Source: Maricaulis sp017643475
Lineage (GTDB): Bacteria > Pseudomonadota > Alphaproteobacteria > Caulobacterales > Maricaulaceae
Direction of reading: 5' to 3'
Length of the DNA: 64,000 bases
Assembly: GCF_047123815.1 (NCBI RefSeq)
Contig: NZ_CP138920.1
Location: 2,232,001 to 2,296,000, forward strand
Positions 43,936 through 52,362 of this stretch are shown here, piece by piece. The position numbers and the translations under genes were made by a program. Under the pieces are notes generated by a model. It was given only the letters and a program-made list of their open reading frames with translations, was not told the DNA's origin and did not search any database. Position 1 is the first letter of the stretch. Every line of letters starts with the position of its first letter.

Positions 43936-44499
43936 TCAAACTTCGCGCTTGAGAAACAGCACCTTGGCTGCGCCATAGTCTTTGATGACTTCAGCAGTCC
44001 ATCCCGGTGTTTCCGGCGTCTCGTCAGCGCCGACTTCCAGCACGGCCAAGCTGTTCTCGTGTACCCATGCACCGCTGACCAGGCGCTCCAGACAGGTTTC
44101 GCCCAGTCCCTTGCCATAAGGCGGATCGAGGAAAACCAGATCGAAAGGTTCGCCAAGATTGGCTGGTTTGTCTCCCAGCGCTGTTGCGTCTCTGCGGTGT
44201 AGGCGTGTGGTTCCGAACAATTGCAGCGTATCGATATTGTCGCGAATTGCACCGCGGGCAACCGCCTCGGTTTCCACGAACAGGCAGAAGCCGGCCCCGC
44301 GGGACATGGCTTCAAGGCCCAGCGCACCGGAGCCCGCGAAGAGGTCGATCACACGGGCGGCTTCCAGTTCAGGTGCCCATTGCGCGTGGGCGAGCACATT
44401 GAACATGGCCTCGCGGGCCCGGTCCGATGTAGGACGGGTATTGCGGCCTTTCGGGGCTGCGAGGGCGCGGCCCTTGAAGCGACCGCCCACTATTCTCAT
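43936..44499 (-). CDS. rsmD: 16S rRNA (guanine966-N2)-methyltransferase RsmD
   Basis: Methylates G966 of 16S rRNA; 187 aa. It starts MRIVGGRFKGRAL and shows RPTSDRAREAMFNVL, the SAM-binding VIDLFAGSGALGLEAMSRGA and the catalytic DPPYGKG. The ATG at 44499 overlaps the preceding pseudouridine-synthase stop by ATGA (44496-44499), so the two are translationally coupled; a frame opening at 44658 is not the start. Both modify ribosomal RNA, a functional pair. Confidence 0.95.
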   Translation of the reverse strand: MRIVGGRFKGRALAAPKGRNTRPTSDRAREAMFNVLAHAQWAPELEAARVIDLFAGSGALGLEAMSRGAGFCLFVETEAVARGAIRDNIDTLQLFGTTRLHRRDATALGDKPANLGEPFDLVFLDPPYGKGLGETCLERLVSGAWVHENSLAVLEVGADETPETPGWTAEVIKDYGAAKVLFLKREV

Positions 44500-45374
44500 G
44501 AACGCGGCCCCTTGTGCTTGTTCGGCCGTGACTGGTGTGCCCGAGAGGGTGGGCGTGGCGCGGAGGGTCGCTTGTTGCGGGTCGGTTTGCGCAGGGGCGG
44601 CTTTTTCTTGGCGACAGCCTCTCCCGAGATGTCGCCCAGCTCGACCATGTGGCCACACTGGTCCTTGAGCACGCGGTGCGGCACGACCTTGATTTCGTTC
44701 TTGTCGAGCTGACCCAGTTGGAAGGGTCCATAAGCGGTTCGGATCAGGCGGTTCACGCGCAGACCTACGGAATCGAGCGCCTTGCGGACCTCCCGGTTCT
44801 TGCCTTCACGGATGCCGATATTGAGCCAGATATTGTGACCCGTCTCGCGTTCGATATCGACTTCCATCGGGCCGTATTTGATGCCCTCGACCGTGACGCC
44901 CTTGCGCAGTTTTTCGACTGCGGCATCGTCCACGCGGCCATAGGCACGGGCCTTGTAGCGACGCATCCAGGCGGTGGAGGGCAGTTCCAGCGCGCGCGCC
45001 AGCTCGCCGTCATTGGTCAGCAGCAACAGGCCTTCCGAGGTCAGATCGAGACGGCCGACCGAAATTACACGGCCCAGATCCTTGGGCAGTTTCTCGAAAA
45101 CGGTCTCCCGACCTTCCGGATCGCGATGGGTTGTCACCAGTCCCGTTGGCTTGTGATAGCGCCACAGGCGGGTAGGCGCTTTCTCCTCGACCAGGTTGCC
45201 ATCGACCTCGATGGTTTCCTTGCCGGTGACCTTGAAGGCCGGCGTGTCGAGCACCTTGCCGTTCACACGAACACGCCCCGCCTCGATCATGCGTTCAACT
45301 TCGCGGCGCGAGGCAATCCCGGCGCGGGCGAGGAATTTGGCGATGCGTTCGGAATTGTCGGCAGGTGCGGTCAA
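44496..45374 (-). CDS. rluB: RsuA/RluB-type 23S/16S rRNA pseudouridine synthase
   Basis: A 292-aa pseudouridine synthase. The N-terminal S4 domain (RIAKFLARAGIASRREVERMIEAGRVRVNG) binds RNA. The catalytic domain has SVGRLDLTSEGLLLLTNDGEL with the conserved Asp. The C-terminal 45 residues are a Lys/Arg/Pro-rich tail that probably binds RNA and is not part of the core fold. RluB (U2605) is the best guess; RsuA and RluF are alternatives. It is divergent from tadA, with 38 nt between starts. Confidence 0.85.
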   Translation of the reverse strand: MTAPADNSERIAKFLARAGIASRREVERMIEAGRVRVNGKVLDTPAFKVTGKETIEVDGNLVEEKAPTRLWRYHKPTGLVTTHRDPEGRETVFEKLPKDLGRVISVGRLDLTSEGLLLLTNDGELARALELPSTAWMRRYKARAYGRVDDAAVEKLRKGVTVEGIKYGPMEVDIERETGHNIWLNIGIREGKNREVRKALDSVGLRVNRLIRTAYGPFQLGQLDKNEIKVVPHRVLKDQCGHMVELGDISGEAVAKKKPPLRKPTRNKRPSAPRPPSRAHQSRPNKHKGPRS

Positions 45375-45411
45375 GCTTGACCCTTTCGCAGATGAGTTCT
45401 AGGCCGCCAGT

Positions 45412-45894
45412 ATGACGGACGCGCGGGATACACGGTTTATGCAGCGAGCGCTAGAACTTGCGCAGCAGGCTGCGGATATGGGCGAGGCGCCGATTGGCGC
45501 GGTGATCGTTGATCCTGAAACCGATCAGATCATTGCCGAGGCCCACAATCAACCGATCAGCGACCAGGACCCAACGGCCCATGCCGAAATCCTGGCCCTG
45601 AGAGCCGCGGCGAAGGTGTTGGGAAACTACCGGCTGACCGGGCTGGAAATGTTCGTGACACTTGAACCCTGCGCCATGTGCGCCGGCGCCATCAGCCATG
45701 CCCGGATCGGACGGCTGGTCTTTGGTGCGTCGGATGAAAAGGGCGGGGCAGTGGAGCACGGTCCCAGGTTTTTTGAACAGCCGACGTGTCACTGGCGCAC
45801 CGAGATCCGGTCCGGAGTGCTTGCCGAGGAAAGCGCGGACTTGCTGCGCTCCTTTTTCCGTGCCCGACGAAAGGCCAGGTCCGATGCCTCATGA
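45412..45894 (+). CDS. tadA: tRNA-specific adenosine deaminase TadA
   Basis: Converts A34 to inosine in tRNA-Arg(ACG); 160 aa. The zinc and proton-shuttle motifs HAEILAL (His and Glu) and LEPCAMCAGAI (two Cys) are complete. A short substrate-binding C terminus follows (CHWRTEIRSGVLAEESADLLRSFF). The TfoX-like gene starts inside its last codons (11-nt overlap), showing coupling. Confidence 0.96.
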   Translation: MTDARDTRFMQRALELAQQAADMGEAPIGAVIVDPETDQIIAEAHNQPISDQDPTAHAEILALRAAAKVLGNYRLTGLEMFVTLEPCAMCAGAISHARIGRLVFGASDEKGGAVEHGPRFFEQPTCHWRTEIRSGVLAEESADLLRSFFRARRKARSDAS

Positions 45895-46216
45895 TCCCGA
45901 TCTCGCAGACCGTATGGAAGCCGCCTTGCGCGAACGCGGTGTTGATCCGGTTCCCAAGAAAATGTTCGGCGGCGTCGCCTTTATGGTGAACGGCAATATG
46001 AGTTTCGGCACCTCCAACGAGGAGATGCATGTGCGCGTCGGGCCGGACCAGTACGGGGCCTCCCTCCAGCGCCCGGGTGCGCGATTGATGGAGTTTACCG
46101 GCCGGGCCATGAAGGGCTGGATCACGGTCGACGGGCCGGCTGATCTCAGTGATGGGGAACTCGGCGAATGGGCGCAGCTCACACTGAATTTCGTAGAGAC
46201 CCTGCCGGCCAAATAA
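45884..46216 (+). CDS. TfoX N-terminal-domain protein
   Basis: A 110-aa protein of the TfoX/YjhX N-terminal family: KKMFGGVAFMVNGNMSFGT and GRAMKGWITVDGP match the domain. In Haemophilus TfoX (Sxy) activates competence genes, but short single-domain homologues occur widely in bacteria that are not known to be competent. The start at 45884 gives the standard N terminus and an 11-nt overlap with tadA. No DNA-uptake genes are nearby, so a competence role is not supported. Confidence 0.85.
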   Translation: MPHDPDLADRMEAALRERGVDPVPKKMFGGVAFMVNGNMSFGTSNEEMHVRVGPDQYGASLQRPGARLMEFTGRAMKGWITVDGPADLSDGELGEWAQLTLNFVETLPAK

Positions 46217-46321
46217 TTGGTCAATTCGGGTAATCCCGAACACGTCATAAAACCTTGATTTGAAATAACGTCGTGCACGGAAGATCTAGAGCACGGTTTT
46301 GACGGGCTGGACCTGATTCCG

Positions 46322-46726
46322 ATGCTGACTGTAATTGCGCTGGTGACGGCACTTCTGGGCCATTCGAACTCAACCCTGGCGCTCGACCAGTGTCTGGAAG
46401 ACCGTCTGGTTCTGCGTGATGTGACGATCGCAGACGGATCCGGCCGCTGGAGCCACCAGGATGTCCTGATCGAGAATGGCCGTTTCGCCGCCATGGGTCG
46501 CGCGCTGGAGATTGAGAGCGACGTCGAGATCGCAGAGATGACGGCGTCCGGCGCTGTCCTGTCCCCGCTGGTCGAGCGCGATGTCATCCTGGTCCAGGCC
46601 AGTTACAGCACAGATAGCGCCATGCTGATGGTCGGTGAGGACGCGGATTTCTCCATGTCTACCGCCGACGGCGCTCACCTGGCGGACTTCCGCCGGGGTC
46701 AGCCGATCGGACAGTGCGGCCTCTAG
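46322..46726 (+). CDS. Secreted barrel-less amidohydrolase-like protein
   Basis: A 134-aa protein with a signal peptide (1-20, TLA-LD). Residues about 28-82 (RLVLRDVTIADGSG, QDVLIENGRFAAMG, GAVLSPL) look like the N-terminal beta-sandwich of an imidazolonepropionase-type amidohydrolase. Residues about 101-130 (LMVGEDADFSM, HLADFRRGQPIG) look like its C-terminal sandwich strands. The 300-residue TIM barrel with all metal ligands is absent. It is therefore catalytically dead or a reduced fold, not a misread fragment: the frame is open and both ends are intact. Family assignment is inference. Confidence 0.6.
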   Translation: MLTVIALVTALLGHSNSTLALDQCLEDRLVLRDVTIADGSGRWSHQDVLIENGRFAAMGRALEIESDVEIAEMTASGAVLSPLVERDVILVQASYSTDSAMLMVGEDADFSMSTADGAHLADFRRGQPIGQCGL

Positions 46727-46792
46727 GCTGAACCTTTTCTTCCCTCTCAATGCATGTCAGTAAAAATCCGGATGTGCCGGAGGGGCAGTGCG

Positions 46793-47974
46793 TTGAAAAT
46801 CCTTATGGTTCATAGCCGCTACCAGCAATTGGGCGGCGAGGATATCTCGACCCGCAATGAAGCCCGGTTGTTGCGTGATGCGGGCCATGAGGTCGAGCTG
46901 GTAGAATACGACAATCACGAGATCGAGCAGATGGGCGCCGCGCGGGCGGGCCTGCGCGCGATCTGGTCCCGTACGGCACGGCGCGACCTCTCGGCCCGGC
47001 TGGCCGGCGGTGGTTTCGATATCCTGCATGTCCAGAACTATCTGCCGATGGTCTCGCCCGCCGTCCTGCGACTGGGCAAGCGTTATGGCGTCGCAACCAT
47101 CCAGGCGCTGCGCAATTACCGGCTGATCTGTACCAAGGCCCAGTTTTTCCGGGACGGGAAGGATTGTCATGACTGCCTGGGCAAGGCCTTGCCCTGGGCG
47201 GGGCTGAAACATCGCTGCTATCGCGACAGCCTGCCGGCAACCTTGGCACTCACTGGCATGATCGCGACGCACCGTATGATCGGGACCTGGTCGCGGGAAA
47301 CAGATGCCTTCATCGCAGTGTCCGAATATGTGCGCTCGAAATATCTCGAGGGCGGGTTTGATCCGGACAAGGTCTATGCCAAGCCGAATGTCGTCGCATC
47401 AGCCGGGTCTGCCAGCACGGCCGTGACACGCAAGCTGGTCTATGTGGGGCGGCTGTCGGCGGAAAAGGGTGTGGACGTGCTGATTGAGGCCTGGCGCAGG
47501 GCCGGGGTCGAGGGCGAGCTCGTCATTGCCGGCGATGGTCCAACCCGTGAGACGCTTCAACAGCAAGCAGCCGACCTGTCCGGTGTGCGTTTCCTGGGCC
47601 GCATTCCCAGCCAGGATGCCAGGGCCCTGATGCGTGAGGCGCGCGCCATGGTGATCCCGTCGATCTGGGCCGAACCCTTCCCGCGTACCGGTGTGGAGGC
47701 CATGTCAGACGGCACGCCGGTGATCGGGGCATCCACGGGCGGAATTCCCGAACTGTTTCCGGATCGACGCGGCGGCGCGCTCTACGCCGCTACGGATGCT
47801 GAGGCGCTGGCAATGGAAATCCGCGAGCTGTTTACGAGCGATGAGAAGGCTGCTCACTGGCGCGCTGACGCCCGTGCCGTGTTCGATGAACATTTCTCGC
47901 CGGCCGCAGTTACCCGCCGCACCGAAGAGATCTATGCGGCCGCCATTGCGCGCCGGAAGGCCCGTTCCGCCTAA
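46793..47974 (+). CDS. Glycosyltransferase family 4
   Basis: About 393 aa with a GT-B fold that transfers an activated sugar to a surface-polysaccharide or glycolipid acceptor. The N-terminal domain shows LKILMVHSRYQQLGGEDIST, and a CTKAQFFRDGKDCHDCLGK region holds paired cysteines. The C-terminal donor-binding domain reads KLVYVGRLSAEKGVDVLIEA, FLGRIP and PSIWAEPFPRTGVEAM (E-x7-E). Start: TTG 46793 has GGAGGGG upstream; ATG 46754 and 46772 are in-frame alternatives. The stop overlaps the convergent GNAT stop (CTAA). Confidence 0.92.
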   Translation: MKILMVHSRYQQLGGEDISTRNEARLLRDAGHEVELVEYDNHEIEQMGAARAGLRAIWSRTARRDLSARLAGGGFDILHVQNYLPMVSPAVLRLGKRYGVATIQALRNYRLICTKAQFFRDGKDCHDCLGKALPWAGLKHRCYRDSLPATLALTGMIATHRMIGTWSRETDAFIAVSEYVRSKYLEGGFDPDKVYAKPNVVASAGSASTAVTRKLVYVGRLSAEKGVDVLIEAWRRAGVEGELVIAGDGPTRETLQQQAADLSGVRFLGRIPSQDARALMREARAMVIPSIWAEPFPRTGVEAMSDGTPVIGASTGGIPELFPDRRGGALYAATDAEALAMEIRELFTSDEKAAHWRADARAVFDEHFSPAAVTRRTEEIYAAAIARRKARSA

Positions 47975-48543
47975 AGGCGCGCTTCCAGTCCTGCGCTGAT
48001 AGCGGGCCATTCATCCTTGAGGACAGAGAACCAGACGGTGTCGCGGAAGTCGCCCCGCCAGGTCCTGGTATGGCTGCGAAGCGTGCCTTCATAGGTCGCG
48101 CCCATCTTTTTCATCGCATTCTGGGAGTGTTTGTTGAGGCCGTGGGTCTTCAGCTCGACCCGCTGGGCACCACACGCGAAGGCGCGGCCGAGCAGAAGAT
48201 GTTTGCAGGCCGGATTGATCCGGGTCCCGCGCATCGCCGCCTCATACCAGGTCCAGCCAATCTCCAGGCGTTCATGTTTCGGGCTGATCACCAGGAAGGA
48301 TGAATGTCCCACATAGCGTTCATCCGCTTTGGACCAGACTGCATGGGAAATCTGATCGCCCTTGTCCTGGCCGGCCAGCATGAGGTCGAACCAGGCGTCA
48401 AAGAAGGCACCATCTCCGCGAATGGTTGTCAGCTGCCAGGTCTGCGGATCATTCGCCGGGCCTCGCAGTTGTTCGCGGTGGCGCTCCTCGAGGGGTTCGA
48501 GGCGGACAATGTGGTTCTCCAGAGTGATCGGATCGAGGTGCAC
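47971..48543 (-). CDS. GNAT-family N-acetyltransferase (RimJ/RimL type)
   Basis: A 190-aa acetyltransferase that uses acetyl-CoA. The N terminus is ITLENHIVRLEPLEERHREQL; the core shows YVGHSSFLVISPKHERLEIGWTWYE and later RVELKTHGLNKHSQNAMKKMGA, which is the CoA-binding pocket. This RimJ/RimL-like subfamily acetylates ribosomal proteins, antibiotics or unknown small molecules. Start GTG 48543 has GGGAG 7 nt upstream. The TSUP permease gene ends 4 nt before it on the same strand. Confidence 0.88.
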   Translation of the reverse strand: MHLDPITLENHIVRLEPLEERHREQLRGPANDPQTWQLTTIRGDGAFFDAWFDLMLAGQDKGDQISHAVWSKADERYVGHSSFLVISPKHERLEIGWTWYEAAMRGTRINPACKHLLLGRAFACGAQRVELKTHGLNKHSQNAMKKMGATYEGTLRSHTRTWRGDFRDTVWFSVLKDEWPAISAGLEARL

Positions 48544-48546
48544 GCA

Positions 48547-49284
48547 CTAACTCCCTGACAAGGTGAGCACTCCGCGTATCACATAGATCGCGCCGACACC
48601 TGTCACGATCCATTTCGTCCAGTTTCTGAACTGCACATCGCTCATCAGGTCCAGCACCCGTGCGCCCAGCGTGGTGCCCAGCATGGACAGCGGGATGGCG
48701 ATCAGCAGCCAGTGTGTCTGGGGCAGGGCGCCGGCCGCGATGGCGGGCAGGATGTAGTAGCCGATCTTGACGGTATGGGCGATGACCTGGGTGGCGGCCT
48801 TGGTGGCAACGATCGCACGCCGGTCGGCTCTCGTTTCGGTGAAGAAGACATCCAGCAAGGGCCCGGAAACACCGGAAATGACGTTGAGCCCGGTCACCAC
48901 GAAGCCGCACAGCACCGCATGGGCCGGACGTTCGGCATCAAGGTGGACGTATTTGCGCGGTACCCAGATCAGTCCCGGCGTCAGGCCGAGAATGATGAAC
49001 AGCCAGGCCTTGTCCAGTTCCAGGGTCAGGAAGCGCAGGACGGCCCCCGCCGAGAGCGAGCCTGCGAGATAGATCGCCAGTAGTCGCCACATCACCCATT
49101 TGACCAGCAGTACGGCTCGCCAGCCATTGGACACGAACTGGATCACCCCGTGCACCACCATGGCGGCGGAGACGGGCAGTATCAGCGCCAGCACCCCCAT
49201 CAGGATCAACCCGCCCGCCATGCCAAACACGCCGGAGATAAAGGCGGTAGCAAAGACCGAGATGAGGAGGATCAGGATGGGCAT
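48547..49284 (-). CDS. TSUP/TauE-SafE family permease
   Basis: An inner-membrane protein of about 245 aa with eight hydrophobic segments. FISGVFGMAGGLILMG is the family N-terminal repeat motif, and GLNVISGVSGPLLDVFF is the matching motif of the second repeat. TauE/SafE relatives export sulfite, sulfoacetate or other anions; substrate is not predictable here. Start codon is uncertain: ATG 49284 has no clear ribosome site and TTG 49320 is an alternative. Co-directional with the GNAT gene and probably co-transcribed. Confidence 0.87.
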   Translation of the reverse strand: MPILILLISVFATAFISGVFGMAGGLILMGVLALILPVSAAMVVHGVIQFVSNGWRAVLLVKWVMWRLLAIYLAGSLSAGAVLRFLTLELDKAWLFIILGLTPGLIWVPRKYVHLDAERPAHAVLCGFVVTGLNVISGVSGPLLDVFFTETRADRRAIVATKAATQVIAHTVKIGYYILPAIAAGALPQTHWLLIAIPLSMLGTTLGARVLDLMSDVQFRNWTKWIVTGVGAIYVIRGVLTLSGS

Positions 49285-49358
49285 GCTGGAGGCGTAGATC
49301 GCGTTGCCCGGTCGAGGCAAGGCTTGCGGAACAAAGAAAGAACAATTATAGGTTGTTC

Positions 49359-49619
49359 ATGCGGCGTTTTCGAAAAGCCATCATCCGCGCGAAGCGGCGC
49401 CTGAAAGCGCTGTTGAGTTACAGGTTTCGAGCAAACCTCGCAGTCTGGCGAAGTTGGGAGCAATCATCTCGCGCGGCTGGCCTGGCTCTGGTCGGGCTGT
49501 CGATGTATGCAACGGGCGGTAGCGTGAACCCAGCCAGCCTCGCGGTTGGTCTCGCCTTCCTTGTGCTCAATGTTTATATTGCAAGGCGTCTGGGGCAGGC
49601 AGAAGAGGAAAGGTCATGA
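49359..49619 (+). CDS. Small membrane protein, 86 aa
   Basis: Starts MRRFRKAIIRAKRRLKALL, a strongly basic amphipathic N terminus, then two hydrophobic segments (AAGLALVGLSMYA and ASLAVGLAFLVLNVYIA), ending in an acidic tail (GQAEEERS). Positive-inside rule places both ends in the cytoplasm. No family recognised. It lies in a cluster of three tiny plus-strand ORFs. A longer in-frame TTG start exists at 49353. Confidence 0.55.
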   Translation: MRRFRKAIIRAKRRLKALLSYRFRANLAVWRSWEQSSRAAGLALVGLSMYATGGSVNPASLAVGLAFLVLNVYIARRLGQAEEERS

Positions 49620-49623
49620 CATT

Positions 49624-49719
49624 ATGGAAGTGACACTCTGGCCCGCAGTCGTGCTCCTGGTTGTCGCTTGCGTTGCTGTCGGCATCGCGAGCTGGGCGGA
49701 GGACAACCGTCCTGACTGA
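49624..49719 (+). CDS. Very small membrane peptide, 31 aa
   Basis: ATG 49624 to TGA gives a peptide with a single hydrophobic helix (WPAVVLLVVACVAVGIASWA) and an acidic tail. AGGAAAGG lies about 11 nt upstream, overlapping the end of the preceding small gene. Its size and gene spacing resemble known small membrane proteins, but nothing beyond composition supports it. Confidence 0.4.
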   Translation: MEVTLWPAVVLLVVACVAVGIASWAEDNRPD

Positions 49720-49741
49720 TGCGGTTCCGGAAAAAGCCACG

Positions 49742-49951
49742 GTGCAGCTGACTCGACGCCTAGCAGTCGCGTGGTTGCGGGGGACGCTAGTGCTCATGGC
49801 TATCTACTTGCTCATGGTGCTGGTCGACGAATTCCTCTTTGAGGTGAACATCGCGATTGCCTGGTTCCATGTGCCGGTTCTGACGACCCTTGGCTTCGTC
49901 CTACAGCTCTCATTCGTTCTGCTTCTTAATAGGCGCCGCTCCCGGCCCTAG
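49742..49951 (+). CDS. Small two-helix membrane protein, about 69 aa
   Basis: Starting at GTG 49742, the product begins MQLTRRLAVAWLRG and has two membrane helices (GTLVLMAIYLLMVLVDEFLF and VPVLTTLGFVLQLSFVLLL) and a basic C terminus (NRRRSRP). The frame is open back to 49661, so the start is unsure. Its stop shares CTAG with the convergent phosphotransferase-family gene. No family recognised. Confidence 0.5.
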   Translation: MQLTRRLAVAWLRGTLVLMAIYLLMVLVDEFLFEVNIAIAWFHVPVLTTLGFVLQLSFVLLLNRRRSRP

Positions 49952-51012
49952 GCCCCCGCATTCTTCGCAAAGCCGAGCGCGGCCTGCGCGAGCGGCGTGA
50001 CGGCCTTGCCCATTTCCATCGCCTTGGCGTTGGAGGCATTGCCCTGAAGCGCGCGGGCATAGACGCCCTGGACGATCGAGGCGAGCCGGAAAATGTTGTA
50101 GGCGAAGTAGAAGTCCAGCTCGGGAATACCGTCGCGCTGGGTCCGCTTGCAGTAGGCCTCGACATAGGTCTGCATGGACGGGATGCCGTGTGCATCCAGG
50201 TCGATGCCCAGGAAACCGCCACGCACCTCCGGCGGCATCACCCAGCCCATCAGCTGATAGGTGAAATCGGCCAGCGGATCGCCCAGCGTCGAGAGTTCCC
50301 AGTCCAGCACCGCAATCACGCGCGGCTCGGTGGGATGGAAGATCATGTTGTCCAGGCGATAGTCGCCATGGACGACCGAGGTGCGTTCCTGTTCCGGTGC
50401 GGCCTGAGGCAGCCAGTCGATCAGCTTGTCCATCTCGGCCACGGTTTCGGTTTCCGCGGCGCGATACTGTTTGGACCAGCGACCAATCTGGCGCTCGAAA
50501 TAATTGCCCGGCTTGCCGTACTCGCCCAGGCCCGCTGCGGCGTAGTCAATCGAGTGCAGCTGTGCGAGCGTGGCGTTGGACGCGTCATAGATCGCAGCGC
50601 GTTCGTCCTTGGGAACGTCGGGCAACAGCCCGTCCCAGAAGATGCGGCCCTCGACGAAATCCATCACGTAGAATTCGGTGCCGATGACATCTCGGTCCAT
50701 GCACAGGCCGAACATGTGGGGCGCGGGAAAGCCCTGTTCGCCCAGCGCTTTCATCACCTGGTGTTCACGATCAACCGCGTGGGCTGACGGCAACAGCTTG
50801 CCCGGCGGCTTGCGGCGCAGGACGTAGGACTTGCCCGGTGTGTCTAGCTTGTAGGTGGGATTGGATTGCCCTCCCTTGAACTGGCTCACGGTGAGCGGAC
50901 CGGAAAACCCGTCCACATGCGCCTGCATCCATTCGGTCAGCTGGCCTTCGTCAAAAGCCAGCGCATCGGCGACCGCCTTGGTGCCGGAGAAGCTGTCGTT
51001 CAGATTGCTCAT
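49948..51012 (-). CDS. Aminoglycoside-phosphotransferase-family kinase (ACAD10/11 N-domain type)
   Basis: A 354-aa APH-superfamily protein. FKGGQSNPTYKLDTPGKSYVLRRKPPG is the N-lobe, the catalytic loop is VVHGDYRLDNMIF (HGDxxxxN), and AVLDWELSTLGDPLADF is the metal-binding DxD-like motif. This subfamily resembles the N-terminal domain of human ACAD10/ACAD11, which phosphorylates 4-hydroxyacyl-CoA, so a role in acyl-CoA metabolism is more likely than antibiotic resistance. It overlaps the upstream amidohydrolase gene by ATGA (51009-51012) and both are in one operon. Confidence 0.88.
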   Translation of the reverse strand: MSNLNDSFSGTKAVADALAFDEGQLTEWMQAHVDGFSGPLTVSQFKGGQSNPTYKLDTPGKSYVLRRKPPGKLLPSAHAVDREHQVMKALGEQGFPAPHMFGLCMDRDVIGTEFYVMDFVEGRIFWDGLLPDVPKDERAAIYDASNATLAQLHSIDYAAAGLGEYGKPGNYFERQIGRWSKQYRAAETETVAEMDKLIDWLPQAAPEQERTSVVHGDYRLDNMIFHPTEPRVIAVLDWELSTLGDPLADFTYQLMGWVMPPEVRGGFLGIDLDAHGIPSMQTYVEAYCKRTQRDGIPELDFYFAYNIFRLASIVQGVYARALQGNASNAKAMEMGKAVTPLAQAALGFAKNAGA

Positions 51013-52298
51013 TGGTTCCTGTGTACCGTTCCACCTTGCATGACAAAATCAACGTCCATCAGTTCGCTGATGTCCTCAAGCGGGTTTCCGTCAACGGCGA
51101 TGATATCGGCAAACTTGCCGGCCTCGATCGTGCCGATCTGCTCCGCCATTTCGATATGGTCGGCTGCATTTACGGTCGCTGAGACGATGGCTTCCATCTC
51201 GGTCATGCCGGCCTCGACCAGTAACTGGAATTCGCGGGCATTGAGGCCGTGGCGGGATACGCCGCTGTCAGTGCCAAACGCGATCATCACACCACCTTCG
51301 TGCGCACGTTGCGCCATGGCCAGCATTTGCGGTCCAACCCTGAGTGATTTCTCACGGATCGGCGGGGTCATCCAGTCGGCGGTTTCAGCGATCTCGGAAA
51401 CGGTCACGCCGGCCAGGATGGTGGGAACCAGATAGGCGCCGTTGCGACGGAAAAGTCGCATGGAATCGCGGTCGAGATAGGTGCCGTGCTCGATCGACGC
51501 GCCACCGGCTTCCAGGAAGGAATTGATGCCGCTGACACCGTGGGCATGCGCGGTGACACGGCGTCCCATCATGCGGGCCGCCTCGACAATCGCGACCAGC
51601 TCGTCGTCGAAGAATTGCTGTTCTACACCGGCCGCCGTGTTGGACAGGACACCACCGGTTGCGGTGATCTTGATGACGTCAACGCCGGAGCGGACGAGTT
51701 CGCGCACGGCTCGGCGACAATCGGCCGGGCCGTTACAGGCGGCGCGGCTGGACAGGAGATCCATTACTTCGGTGGAATAGCCGTTGATATCGCCATGGCC
51801 GCCGGTCGGTGTCACCGCCGGGCCGGAGACACGCAGGCGCGGACCGATGACATCGCCATCGCGGATCGCATCACGCAGGGCGATGGAAGCCTCCAGTTGT
51901 CCACCCACTTCCTGGGCAGAGGTGAAGCCGGCCATCAGCGTGGTGCGGGCATGGCGCGCCGCGTCCAGGGCATTGTCGGCGCTGGAGAAGGTCACGGTGT
52001 TGATGCGGCCATTCGGGCTCAGCTCGCCCTGCAGGTGGACATGACTGTCGATCAGGCCCGGCAGGACAAACTGGTCGGACAGGTCGATGATCTCGGCACC
52101 GTCCGGGCTTGCGTAGCCGGCCTGGACACTTTCGATCATGCCGTCGCGAACAAAGATGGATTGTTCACTCAGCGGTGTTTCGCCGGGCACGGCCAGAAGC
52201 TGGCCGGCATGGATGACCGTCAGCGGTGCCTCGTTCTGGGCGTGGGCAAAGGACAGGCTGAACGCGGCGGCACCCGCCGCCAGAATAGCTCGGATCAT
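51009..52298 (-). CDS. Secreted amidohydrolase (imidazolonepropionase-like/Xaa-Pro dipeptidase type)
   Basis: A 429-aa metal-dependent hydrolase. Signal peptide with cleavage near AHA-QN. It has the HxH motif PGLIDSHVHLQGE, a second His pair (HAHGVSG), IEHGTYLD and the Asp motif GTDSGVSRHG, so the TIM barrel is complete. The beta-sandwich ends in IEAGKFADIIAVDGNPLEDI. Members cleave Xaa-Pro dipeptides, organophosphates or amides; substrate unknown. The start has GGGGAG upstream. Compare the barrel-less relative at 46322. Confidence 0.92.
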   Translation of the reverse strand: MIRAILAAGAAAFSLSFAHAQNEAPLTVIHAGQLLAVPGETPLSEQSIFVRDGMIESVQAGYASPDGAEIIDLSDQFVLPGLIDSHVHLQGELSPNGRINTVTFSSADNALDAARHARTTLMAGFTSAQEVGGQLEASIALRDAIRDGDVIGPRLRVSGPAVTPTGGHGDINGYSTEVMDLLSSRAACNGPADCRRAVRELVRSGVDVIKITATGGVLSNTAAGVEQQFFDDELVAIVEAARMMGRRVTAHAHGVSGINSFLEAGGASIEHGTYLDRDSMRLFRRNGAYLVPTILAGVTVSEIAETADWMTPPIREKSLRVGPQMLAMAQRAHEGGVMIAFGTDSGVSRHGLNAREFQLLVEAGMTEMEAIVSATVNAADHIEMAEQIGTIEAGKFADIIAVDGNPLEDISELMDVDFVMQGGTVHRNQ

Positions 52299-52362
52299 GA
52301 CTTGCTCCCCTTGTTGCCCAACAAGATGGAGGAGAAAACGCCGCTGTCAAATAGCGCTGTGA

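Noticed and set aside
45884..46216. Natural competence regulator TfoX
   Set aside because: Only the N-terminal domain is present and no competence or pilus genes adjoin it.
49948..51012. Aminoglycoside resistance gene
   Set aside because: The fold is APH, but the sequence fits the ACAD10/11-like branch and the operon has an amidohydrolase; resistance is unsupported.
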